From VRUE01 sp963788975 (GTDB lineage: Bacteria; Actinomycetota; Thermoleophilia; Solirubrobacterales; 70-9), in contig CAWBIJ010000001.1 in NCBI GenBank assembly GCA_963788975.1, positions 186,001 through 250,000 on the forward strand: a DNA stretch of 64,000 bases. Reading direction: 5' to 3'. The position numbers and the translations under genes were made by a program. Below the pieces are notes generated by a model that did no database searches, was not told the origin of the DNA, and worked only from the letters and a program-made list of their open reading frames with translations. Positions 1 through 7,388 of the stretch are shown one piece after another (within the stretch, counting starts at the first letter, position 1; every line of letters begins with the position of its first letter).

Positions 1-1
1 C

Positions 2-169
2 ATCGCCCTGGTCTTCGCCGGCTTCGCGATCGGCGTCCTCGGTCACTTCAGCCGCTCCCGCTGGCTCGTCGTGATCGGTGTGATTCTGATCGCGCTTGGG
101 GCCTTTCTCTTCCCGCTCGCCCTCGACCTGACGACGGATGAGCCGACCCCGGTGCGTACAACTCGTTAA
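2..169 (+). CDS. C-terminal end of a small membrane protein (5' end outside window)
   Basis: An open frame enters from the left edge and stops with TAA at 167-169, giving 55 residues. They contain two strongly hydrophobic stretches separated by a short basic turn (HFSRSR), consistent with two membrane segments and a short polar C-terminal tail. The gene start lies outside the window, so the family cannot be named. It is followed after 60 bases by the lipoprotein gene on the same strand. Confidence 0.6.
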   Translation: MALVFAGFAIGVLGHFSRSRWLVVIGVILIALGAFLFPLALDLTTDEPTPVRTTR

Positions 170-229
170 TGGCACCACATTTTCTGCGCGGTCATGTCAG
201 AATCACGGGCCTTCGGGAGGACCGCACGA

Positions 230-1336
230 ATGAACCGACTTCGAATCGCCATTCTCTTCGTCTCGCTGCTAGCGCTGGCCACCGCGTTCGCTGCCTGCGG
301 TAGCGAGGACAGCGACAGCCCCGAGGCTGTGCTCGACAACGCCACCTTCAAGGGCGCCGAAAGCGGCGACCTCGACCTCTCGCTCTCGGTCGATGCGAAA
401 GGGCCGGAAGGCGGGAATCTCGACGTCAAACTCTCCGGTCCGTTTCAGGACGGAGGCAAAGGCCAGCCGCCGCGGCTCTCCCTGACCATGGATGCCAAAG
501 GCGATCTTTCCGGCGAGCAGATCGACTTCGAGGGCGGCCTGGTCCTGTTGCCGAGCAAGGCTTATGTGAACTACGAAGGAGTCGACTACGAGGTCGACCC
601 GACCACCTTCAGCTTCGTAAAGTCGGCGATCGAGGAAGCGCAGAAAGAAGGCGGCCAGGCATCGGACGTCGCGGCTTGCCAGGAAGCAGCCAGCGAGCTC
701 GAGGTCGCCGACTTCGTCGAGAACATCAGCGACGACGGCAGTGCCAAAGTCGGCGGCACGAGCACGACGAATATCACTGGGGACCTCGATGTGCCGGGAG
801 CGCTCGACTCGCTGGTGGATCTCTCCAATGAGCCGGCCTGCGAATCGCAGCTGAGTGAAGTCGAGGGACCGTTCGCCCTCACCGACGAAGGGGTCGAAGA
901 GGCTAAGAGCCAGCTCGAAGGCGCAGTGAAGAGCGCTCCCGTCGAAGTCGAGGTCGGCGACGACGACATCGTGCGGAAGGTCTCGACGCAGCTCGACATC
1001 GAACCGGAGGAAGGGGGGACCGGGCCGGAGCAGATCACCATCGACTTCGACCTCACCCTGACCGGCGTCAACAAGGAACAGTCAATCGTCGCCCCGTCTA
1101 AAGCCAAGCCGCTCAACGACCTTTTCCTCAAGCTCAAAGTGAACCCGATCGAACTGCTCGGTCTGCTCGAAGGTGAGGAAGGGGCTGGCGGCCTGGGCGA
1201 CGTTCTCGATCAGATTGGTGGCGGGAGCGGCGACTCCAGCTCCGGCGACTCCGGCGACAGCCAGTCCTACACCGAGTGCCTCCAAGGCGCGCGCAGCGCC
1301 GCCGACATCCAGAAGTGCGGCTCGAAGCTCGGCTAG
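230..1336 (+). CDS. Secreted lipoprotein of unknown function, LppX/LprG-like in style
   Basis: The 368-residue product has a lipoprotein signal: basic MNRLR, a hydrophobic core and a lipobox ending in FAAC, so Cys23 should be lipidated and the protein anchored outside the membrane. I chose ATG 230 over an in-frame ATG at 194 because GGGAGG lies at 215-220 and the signal peptide begins there. The body is rich in alternating beta-type segments (LDLSLSVDAKG, LSLTMDAKG), recalling the LppX/LprAFG fold that carries lipids, but this is resemblance by eye only. A Gly/Ser/Asp-rich linker near residue 330 precedes a short tail with two Cys. Confidence 0.75.
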   Translation: MNRLRIAILFVSLLALATAFAACGSEDSDSPEAVLDNATFKGAESGDLDLSLSVDAKGPEGGNLDVKLSGPFQDGGKGQPPRLSLTMDAKGDLSGEQIDFEGGLVLLPSKAYVNYEGVDYEVDPTTFSFVKSAIEEAQKEGGQASDVAACQEAASELEVADFVENISDDGSAKVGGTSTTNITGDLDVPGALDSLVDLSNEPACESQLSEVEGPFALTDEGVEEAKSQLEGAVKSAPVEVEVGDDDIVRKVSTQLDIEPEEGGTGPEQITIDFDLTLTGVNKEQSIVAPSKAKPLNDLFLKLKVNPIELLGLLEGEEGAGGLGDVLDQIGGGSGDSSSGDSGDSQSYTECLQGARSAADIQKCGSKLG

Positions 1337-1372
1337 CGACGGGACGGTCCGACAGGTGAGCGGCGGCGGGCG

Positions 1373-2374
1373 ATGAGCGTCCTGCTGCTGGCGCTCAGCT
1401 TCGCCGTCATCCTCGCGGGAGCGCTGCTCTTCACCAACGCGGTCGAGTGGATCGGTCACCGACTGAAACTGGGGGAAGGGGCGGTCGGCAGCCTGTTGGC
1501 CGCCGTCGGCACGGCGATGCCGGAGACGCTGATCGCGATCGTCGCCCTGCTCGGCGCGGCGGAGGGGGGCGACGACGTGGCGATCGGGGCGATCGTCGGC
1601 GCGCCCTTCCTGCTGGGAACGCTGGCGATGGGCCTGGTCGGCCTCTTCGCCTACCTGTATCGAGAGCGGCGCGAGCAGGGCCTGAAGCTGGACGCGCACG
1701 GGCCTACCCTGGAGCGGGACCTGATCTTCTTCCTGATCTTCTTCAGCGCCGGGCTCGCCCTGGCTTGGGGCGCACCGGCGGCGGTGCGGATCCCCGCCGG
1801 GATCGCCGTCATCCTCGCCTACGTCTTCTACGTGCGTCGCACACTGCTCGCCAGCGGGTCGGTGCAGGACCACGCCACGCTCAACCCGCTGATCTTCGAG
1901 CGGCGAGAGGAGCGTCGCACCGATCCCAGCCTGCTGCTCTGCATCGTCCAGTTGCTTGTGGGCCTAGGTGCGATGGTCGGCGGCGCCCACCTCTTCGTCG
2001 AGGAGCTGCTCCACATCGCCGAGTCGCTTGGGGTCGAGGCCGTCGTCCTGGCGCTGATCCTGGCGCCGCTGGCGACCGAGCTGCCCGAGAAGGTCAACAG
2101 CTTCTTCTGGGTTCGCGAGGGCAAGGACAGCCTGGCGCTGGGGAACATCACCGGCGCGATGGTCTTCCAGTCGACGATCCCGGTTGGGATCGGCATGATC
2201 TTCACTGACTGGGCGCTGAGCACTAACGCCGCGATCTCGGTCGTGCTCGGACTCGCCGGCGGCTTCCTCGCCTACGAGATGCTGCACCGGCGCGACCGAT
2301 TCTCGCTACCGGCTGTGATCACCTGGATCACGCTGTATGTCTCCTACATCGTGATCGTGGTCGTCAGCGCCTGA
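1373..2374 (+). CDS. Sodium/calcium exchanger family membrane protein
   Basis: The 333-residue integral membrane protein has the two inverted alpha-repeats of the CaCA cation/calcium exchanger superfamily. The first contains AAVGTAMPET near residues 44-53 and the second APLATELPEKV near residue 230; the acidic residue after the Pro in each is the usual ion-binding position. About ten hydrophobic segments are visible, with a charged loop near residue 100 and another near 170. Length fits bacterial YrbG-like members. It probably exchanges Ca2+ or another cation for Na+ or H+; the ion is not predictable from the sequence. Confidence 0.85.
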   Translation: MSVLLLALSFAVILAGALLFTNAVEWIGHRLKLGEGAVGSLLAAVGTAMPETLIAIVALLGAAEGGDDVAIGAIVGAPFLLGTLAMGLVGLFAYLYRERREQGLKLDAHGPTLERDLIFFLIFFSAGLALAWGAPAAVRIPAGIAVILAYVFYVRRTLLASGSVQDHATLNPLIFERREERRTDPSLLLCIVQLLVGLGAMVGGAHLFVEELLHIAESLGVEAVVLALILAPLATELPEKVNSFFWVREGKDSLALGNITGAMVFQSTIPVGIGMIFTDWALSTNAAISVVLGLAGGFLAYEMLHRRDRFSLPAVITWITLYVSYIVIVVVSA

Positions 2375-2430
2375 GCGTCCTCGGATCCAGGTCGCGCGGC
2401 GACCGTCGCCAATCAGGGACTCAAGAGTTC

Positions 2431-2460
2431 TTGACTATTCAAGCTTGGTCGTGATATGGC
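2431..2460 (+). promoter_or_regulatory. Possible promoter of the TTA-rich secreted protein gene
   Basis: TTGACT at 2431-2436 is followed after 18 bases by TATGGC at 2455-2460. The -35 is close to consensus and the -10 is weak. It lies about 125 bases before the start codon in a 209-base gap that otherwise shows nothing recognisable apart from the ribosome binding site. Confidence 0.35.
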
Positions 2461-2583
2461 TACCGTCGCTGGCGGGACTGTGGCCCGGCGATTCGAGTGG
2501 CCGGTCCTCGGGCGCAGACTGAGCACACTCCGCAGGTCGGAAGGTGCTCGCGACGGTCACGCACAGCAAAAAGGAGACGACGG

Positions 2584-3258
2584 ATGAGACTCATCAAGAT
2601 GCTCGGCCTCGCTGGAGCTGCAGCCCTGGCCTCATTGGCGTTGATCGGCCCAGGCACCGCGACTGCTGACAGCGCGTGCTTAGTCGATCCCGGGCCGCTG
2701 GGTCTATGCCCAGCAGGTGCAGTATGGAACGGTCCGATAATAGGCTTATCAGGAGAAGCCTTATTCAAAATCCACAACACCGTAACCAAATGCAAATCAG
2801 AATTTTTAGCCGACTACAATTTCAATGAGGGACCTCATGTTGGGGTCTTATATTTAATCTTAAACTTGACTTTCACTGAATGCGTGGGCCCCTGTCAAAA
2901 AGTAATAGCGGAGAACCTGCCTTATTTACTGTTAGTTTCCATGGCGCAAGGACACGCATTGTTGCGTGGAGACGGCAAAGGGCCGCCAGCGTTCTTACTA
3001 GAAAACTGCGTCATCTTAGGTCTCCCGATGAACTGCTTATATCGACCGCCAGTTCTGCCTGTATTAGCCAAATACCTGTTAGAGAGCAATGAAATAGGAA
3101 ACCCATTAGCTGGTGCACTAGCATTCAACCAGCCGCTGGTGTGGGGTGGAGATGACCCAATCTGCCCACAGCAAGCTAATTGGGAAGCGACTTACTTAAT
3201 CTATGAGGACTTTGGGTTCCTGGAGGGTCCCGAGCTGTTCTTCACAGCCTTACCGTAA
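2584..3258 (+). CDS. Secreted protein of unknown function with AT-rich, TTA-laden coding sequence
   Basis: The 224-residue protein starts at ATG 2584 with AAGGAG at 2571-2576. It has a signal peptide (MRLIKMLGLAG core, cleavage probably after TATA-DS near residue 30), so it should be exported. The mature part has about ten Cys residues and no recognisable domain. The signal-peptide codons are GC-rich like the rest of the window, but from about codon 35 onward the gene uses many A/T-ending codons, including 17 TTA leucine codons. Its neighbours use almost none. This suggests foreign DNA joined to a local signal peptide, or deliberate dependence on a rare tRNA. It ends before a bidirectional hairpin. 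Confidence 0.7.
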   Translation: MRLIKMLGLAGAAALASLALIGPGTATADSACLVDPGPLGLCPAGAVWNGPIIGLSGEALFKIHNTVTKCKSEFLADYNFNEGPHVGVLYLILNLTFTECVGPCQKVIAENLPYLLLVSMAQGHALLRGDGKGPPAFLLENCVILGLPMNCLYRPPVLPVLAKYLLESNEIGNPLAGALAFNQPLVWGGDDPICPQQANWEATYLIYEDFGFLEGPELFFTALP

Positions 3259-3274
3259 GGCCGAATCTGCAGTT

Positions 3275-3306
3275 TGAGGGCCGCGCCTCAGTAGGCGTGG
3301 CCCTCA
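3275..3306. terminator. Hairpin between convergent genes
   Basis: The arms at 3275-3288 and 3293-3306 pair over 14 bp with a single G-T wobble and a 4-base loop (CAGT). No T-run follows on either strand. The position, directly between the convergent secreted-protein gene and bcp, suggests a shared transcription barrier. Confidence 0.6.
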
Positions 3307-3321
3307 CATGGATCGCTGCGA

Positions 3322-3792
3322 TCAGGCGGCGGCCAGCTCGGACAGCGCCTCGAGCACGACGTCGTCGTGCGTTTTGGGCGAGACCTTGGGGAAGACCCTG
3401 GCGATCTTGCCGTCGCCGTCGATCAGGAAGGTCGCGCGCTGCACGCCCATGTACTTCTTGCCGTACATTGACTTCTCGATCCAGGTGCCGTAAGCGTCGG
3501 CAACCGCGTGGTCGGCGTCGGCGAGCAGGGTGAAGTCAAGCTCGAACTTGTCGGCGAACTTCTTCACGTCCTCGACCGAGTCGGGGGAGATGCCGAGGAC
3601 CCGCGCCCCGGCGGCCTCATAGTCGGCGCGCCGGTCGCGCACACCGCAGGCCTGGACTGTGCAGCCGGGGGTATCGGCCCGCGGGTAGAAATAGAGCACG
3701 ACCGTCTGGCCCCGCAGCTCGGCCAGGGAGACGTCGTTGCCGTCCTGATCGGGCAGGGTGAAGTCGGGTGCGGTCGCGCCGGCCTCGAGCAT
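3322..3792 (-). CDS. bcp: Thioredoxin-dependent peroxiredoxin, Bcp/PrxQ type
   Basis: The 156-residue protein reduces hydrogen peroxide and organic peroxides using thioredoxin as donor, in the cytoplasm. The active-site motif PRADTPGCTVQAC carries the peroxidatic Cys44 and a resolving Cys49 five residues later, the arrangement of Bcp-type enzymes with an intramolecular disulfide. Length is normal for the family. It is the last gene of a three-gene minus-strand group, 9 bases after the preceding stop codon. Confidence 0.93.
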   Translation of the reverse strand: MLEAGATAPDFTLPDQDGNDVSLAELRGQTVVLYFYPRADTPGCTVQACGVRDRRADYEAAGARVLGISPDSVEDVKKFADKFELDFTLLADADHAVADAYGTWIEKSMYGKKYMGVQRATFLIDGDGKIARVFPKVSPKTHDDVVLEALSELAAA

Positions 3793-3801
3793 CGCCGGGG
3801 C

Positions 3802-4140
3802 TCAGTCCTCGCGGCCAGGGTCTTGGCCGTTCTCGTCCTCGTCGAGCTCGTCGTCGCCCTGCTCGAGGGCGGTCTCGGAGACCGAGCCGCTGGAGCCGGG
3901 GTGATAGTTGGTCTGGAAGACCTCGAGGGCGCGGTCGCGCCCGTCTTCGTCGATCGGCACATCGTCGGAGATGCGGACCCAGTCCGCACCCTCGTAGGCC
4001 TCCATGTTGAAGACCTCCTGGTCGAGCGAGGTCGAGTCGTCGACCACTACCAGGACCTCGGTCTGGGGGTTGAAGTAGGTACCGGGCTGCATCAGCAGCT
4101 CCTCGATCTCGTAGAGGTTCTCCTCGGCGGCGCCTTTCAT
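3802..4140 (-). CDS. Acidic protein of unknown function
   Basis: The 112-residue protein is strongly acidic towards the C-terminus (QGDDELDEDENGQDPG). I chose the ATG at 4140 because it overlaps the upstream stop codon in TGATG, a typical coupling; an upstream in-frame start at 4170 would lie inside the neighbour. The centre (TEVLVVVDDSTSLDQEVF) could form a small beta-alpha domain. No family recognised. It lies between a membrane protein and bcp in one operon. Confidence 0.65.
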   Translation of the reverse strand: MKGAAEENLYEIEELLMQPGTYFNPQTEVLVVVDDSTSLDQEVFNMEAYEGADWVRISDDVPIDEDGRDRALEVFQTNYHPGSSGSVSETALEQGDDELDEDENGQDPGRED

Positions 4141-4613
4141 CACTTGCCCAATCCTATGAAATCGGCGCACTGGCGCTCGGTCTCCGCCTCGATGTCGAGC
4201 GGCGCCTGGCCACGGCTCATGCGCCGTTCGTTGCGGGCCACCACCAGTTCACGGACCTCGGCCCGAAGCTTCTCGTCGAGGCTGGGCTCGGCCGCCGCTT
4301 TTAAGGCGAGCAGGCGCTGCATCTCGGCCTCGACTTCGAGCGGCTCCTCGCCGCGGCGCTGGCGCCGGTAGGACTTGGCCTCCAGCATCTGCCGGGTCTC
4401 GGCGGCCTGCTCGGCCTTGTCGATCGGCGGAGCCGGCTGCGAGAGGCGGGGCGGCGGCATCGCTTGGACGATCCCGAAACGACCCTTGCCGATGTTGTTC
4501 CAGCCTGCTCCGGAGCAGGCGAAGGCGGTGGCCGCGACCGGGAAGACGAAGAGGGTCAGCGCCGCCAGCACCCAACCGTTCTGGATGTCGATCGCCGCAA
4601 CCAGTTGCGCCAT
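4140..4613 (-). CDS. Single-pass membrane protein with two repeated cytosolic motifs
   Basis: The 157-residue protein has one membrane segment (about residues 13-33) and a charged, helical C-terminal part. The C-terminal part holds two copies of a motif: RRQRRGEEPLEVEAEMQRLL near residue 83 and RMSRGQAPLDIEAETERQ near residue 131. The shared pattern RG-x-x-PL-x-(V/I)-EAE resembles short regions in other actinobacterial membrane proteins, but I cannot name a function. It is the first gene of the group with the acidic protein and bcp. Confidence 0.65.
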   Translation of the reverse strand: MAQLVAAIDIQNGWVLAALTLFVFPVAATAFACSGAGWNNIGKGRFGIVQAMPPPRLSQPAPPIDKAEQAAETRQMLEAKSYRRQRRGEEPLEVEAEMQRLLALKAAAEPSLDEKLRAEVRELVVARNERRMSRGQAPLDIEAETERQCADFIGLGK

Positions 4614-4691
4614 TGGTCAAGACTAGTGCGGTCTTTGCCCGCTGGATAGGGCTTTCTCCGCTGCGCCGCTATCCGCTACTCTCCTGCTTGG

Positions 4692-4707
4692 TTGACTGAC
4701 CAGTCAA
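4692..4707. promoter_or_regulatory. Palindromic operator, TetR-type appearance
   Basis: TTGACTGACCAGTCAA is an inverted repeat with 7-bp arms around a 2-base centre. It lies 70 bases upstream of the acyl-CoA dehydrogenase start. Similar 16-base palindromes are common targets of TetR-family repressors of fatty-acid degradation. No regulator gene is present in this window. Confidence 0.6.
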
Positions 4708-4776
4708 TCGGTGGTCGCGCCAGGCGGCGAGGCCGCATGAAAAGGCCTGAGTACGGACGAAAAGGAGCCGCGACCC

Positions 4777-6006
4777 GTGGTTGACTTCACCCTCACCGAC
4801 GAGCAGAAGGATCTGCGCGAGCTGGCGCACAACTTCGCGGAGAAGGAGATCCGCAAAGTCGCCTGGGAGTACGACAAGGACGGCACCTGGCCGCAGGACA
4901 TCATCGACAAGGCCTGGGAGGTCGGGTTGATGAACACCCACATCCCCGAGGCCTACGGCGGGCCGGGCCTCGACTACCTCTCCGGCTGCCTGATCGAGGA
5001 GGAGATGGGCTGGGGCTGCTCCGGCATCGGCACCTCGCTGATGGCCAACGGCCTCGCCTCTGCCCCGATCACCCTCGGCGGCTCAGAGGAGACGAAGAAG
5101 AAGTACCTGGGGATGCTCAGCGAGGAGCCCAAGCTCGCCTCCTTCTGCTTGACCGAGCCGGATGCCGGCTCTGACGTCTCGGGGATGAAGACCCGCGCCG
5201 TCAAGAAGGGCGACAAGTACGTGATCACCGGCTCCAAGTGCTTCATCACCAACGGCACCTACGCCGACTACTTCACCGTCTACGCCAAGACCGACCCCGA
5301 GGCCGGTCACCGCGGAATCAGCGCCTTCGTCGTCGACGCCGACCTGCCCGGGGTCACGGTCGACAAGAAGGAGGACAAGATGGGCCAGCGGGCCTCCAAC
5401 ACCGCGACCATCTCCTTCGACGAGGTCGAGATCCCCGCTGAGAACCTGCTCGGTGAGGAGAACAAGGGCTTCAAGCTGGCGATGATGACCCTCGACCGGA
5501 CCCGCCCCGGTGTCTCGGCGATGGCTGTCGGGATCGGCCGCGCGGCCTTCGAGTACGCCGCGGAGTACTCGAAGGAAAGGGTCCAGTTCGGCGTGCCGAT
5601 CGCGATGCACCAGGCGATCCAGTTCATGATTGCCGACATGGCGACCAAGGTCGACGCCGGCCGGCTGCTGGTCTGGAACTCCGCTGTGCTGCTCGACCAG
5701 GGCAAGCGCAACACGCTGGTCTCCTCCGAGGCGAAGCGCTTCGCAGCCGACTCGGCGATGGAGATCACCGTCGACGCGGTCCAGGTCTACGGCGGCTACG
5801 GCTTCATCAAGGAGTACCCGGTTGAGAAGCTGATGCGCGACGCGAAGATCATGCAGCTCTACGAGGGCACGAGCCAGATTCAGCGCTTGGTGATCGCCCG
5901 CGAGGTGCTGCTGCCGCGCAACATCGACGAGACCACGCCCGAGGCCGCAGCGAAGGCCAAGGAGTCTGAGTCGAGCCAAGCCGAGCAGGCCGCCGCTACC
6001 GTCTGA
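4777..6006 (+). CDS. Acyl-CoA dehydrogenase
   Basis: The 409-residue flavoenzyme oxidises acyl-CoA to trans-2-enoyl-CoA, the first step of beta-oxidation, passing electrons to ETF. The family signatures are present: CLTEPDAGSD near residue 125 and a C-terminal YEGTSQIQR whose Glu (about residue 363) sits at the usual catalytic-base position of short/medium-chain enzymes. The start is GTG 4777 with AAAGGAG at 4761-4767. A palindromic operator lies upstream. Chain-length preference cannot be read from the sequence. Confidence 0.93.
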   Translation: MVDFTLTDEQKDLRELAHNFAEKEIRKVAWEYDKDGTWPQDIIDKAWEVGLMNTHIPEAYGGPGLDYLSGCLIEEEMGWGCSGIGTSLMANGLASAPITLGGSEETKKKYLGMLSEEPKLASFCLTEPDAGSDVSGMKTRAVKKGDKYVITGSKCFITNGTYADYFTVYAKTDPEAGHRGISAFVVDADLPGVTVDKKEDKMGQRASNTATISFDEVEIPAENLLGEENKGFKLAMMTLDRTRPGVSAMAVGIGRAAFEYAAEYSKERVQFGVPIAMHQAIQFMIADMATKVDAGRLLVWNSAVLLDQGKRNTLVSSEAKRFAADSAMEITVDAVQVYGGYGFIKEYPVEKLMRDAKIMQLYEGTSQIQRLVIAREVLLPRNIDETTPEAAAKAKESESSQAEQAAATV

Positions 6007-6008
6007 GC

Positions 6009-7388
6009 ATGAACGTCTCCGAGCGCGCCGCCACCGGAAAGGCGGCGCGCTCGCAGGCTTCCCGCTCCGCCCATGCGGAGTGGGAGCCGGCCTCCGACCG
6101 GGCAGACCCGGTCGAGATCCTTGAGGAGCAGGCCCGCACGCGCGTGCCTGAGCTGGTCCCGCTCCGCCACGGGCGGATGGCGGTCTCGCCCTTTGCCTTC
6201 TACCGGGGCGCCGCGGCGGTAATGGCCGCCGACCTCGCCGGCACGCCGACGTCTGGCTTGCGGGTGCAGGCGTGCGGCGACGCCCACCTGGCCAACTTCG
6301 GCGTCTTCGCCGCCCCCGATCGCAGCCTGGTCTTCGATCTCAACGACTTCGACGAGACCCTGCCGGGACCGTGGGAGTGGGACGTCAAGCGTCTAGCGGC
6401 GAGCTTCGAGATCGCAGCACGGGGGAACGGCTTCAGGCGCAAGCAGCGGCGCGCGGCGGTGCTGACCGTGGCACGCACCTACCGCGAGGGGATGCGGGAG
6501 TTCGCGAAGCTGCGCAACCTCGAGGTTTGGTACGCACGCCTCGACGTCGAGCCGGTGATGCGCGCGCTGCGTGCCCAGGAGGACGGCAAGGCGGTGGCGA
6601 AAGCCGAGAAGGGTCTGGCCAAGGCGCGCGCGAAGGACAGCCTACGGGCGCTCGACCGCCTCACCCGGGTGGTCGACGGCGAGCTCCGGATCGTCAGCAG
6701 GCCGCCGCTGATCGTCCCGCTCGACGAGCTGCGCGCGGGGCAGGAGAGGGCGAACGCGGAAGCGTCGGTGCGCGAGGTCGTCGAGCGCTATGCCGAGTCG
6801 CTCGAGGGCGACCGGCGGCGGCTGCTGGAGACCTACCGCCTCCGCGACCTGGCCCACAAGGTGGTCGGCGTGGGAAGCGTCGGGACCCGGGCCTGGATCG
6901 TCCTGCTCACCGGCCGCGACGACGGCGACGCGCTCTTCCTCCAGGCCAAGGAGGCGCAGGCATCGGTGCTCGAGCCCTACGCCGGCAAGAGTCGCTACGA
7001 GAATCACGGCCGCCGGGTGGTCGAGGGACAGTGGCTGATGCAGGCTGCCAGTGACAGCTTCCTCGGCTGGTGCCCGGCCCTCGGCATCGACGGGCGCAAA
7101 CGCGACTACTACGTGCGCCAGCTCTGGGACGGCAAGGGCTCCAGCGACGTCGACCGGATGAACCCACGGACGATGGAGCTGTACGCGCGCTTGTGCGGCT
7201 GGACCCTGGCCCGGGCACACGCGCGCTCGGGTGACGCGGTGGCGATCGGCGCCTACCTCGGCTCGGGCGAGACGTTCGATCTGGCGATCGCCGAGTTCGC
7301 CTACGCCTACGCCGATCGGAACGAACGCGACCACGCCGCCCTCACCGAGGCGATCGGGTCCGGGCGCCTCGCCGCCGAGGACGCCTAG
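6009..7388 (+). CDS. DUF2252 family protein
   Basis: The 459-residue protein matches DUF2252 by its hallmark order: RMAVSPFAFYRG near residue 57, QACGDAHLANFG near residue 90, and DLNDFDETLPGPWEWD near residue 113. The family is widespread in actinobacteria and related to the protein kinase/aminoglycoside phosphotransferase fold, but its substrate is unknown. It starts 2 bases after the acyl-CoA dehydrogenase stop, so the two are probably co-transcribed. Its last 4 bases overlap the end of typA on the other strand. Confidence 0.85.
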   Translation: MNVSERAATGKAARSQASRSAHAEWEPASDRADPVEILEEQARTRVPELVPLRHGRMAVSPFAFYRGAAAVMAADLAGTPTSGLRVQACGDAHLANFGVFAAPDRSLVFDLNDFDETLPGPWEWDVKRLAASFEIAARGNGFRRKQRRAAVLTVARTYREGMREFAKLRNLEVWYARLDVEPVMRALRAQEDGKAVAKAEKGLAKARAKDSLRALDRLTRVVDGELRIVSRPPLIVPLDELRAGQERANAEASVREVVERYAESLEGDRRRLLETYRLRDLAHKVVGVGSVGTRAWIVLLTGRDDGDALFLQAKEAQASVLEPYAGKSRYENHGRRVVEGQWLMQAASDSFLGWCPALGIDGRKRDYYVRQLWDGKGSSDVDRMNPRTMELYARLCGWTLARAHARSGDAVAIGAYLGSGETFDLAIAEFAYAYADRNERDHAALTEAIGSGRLAAEDA

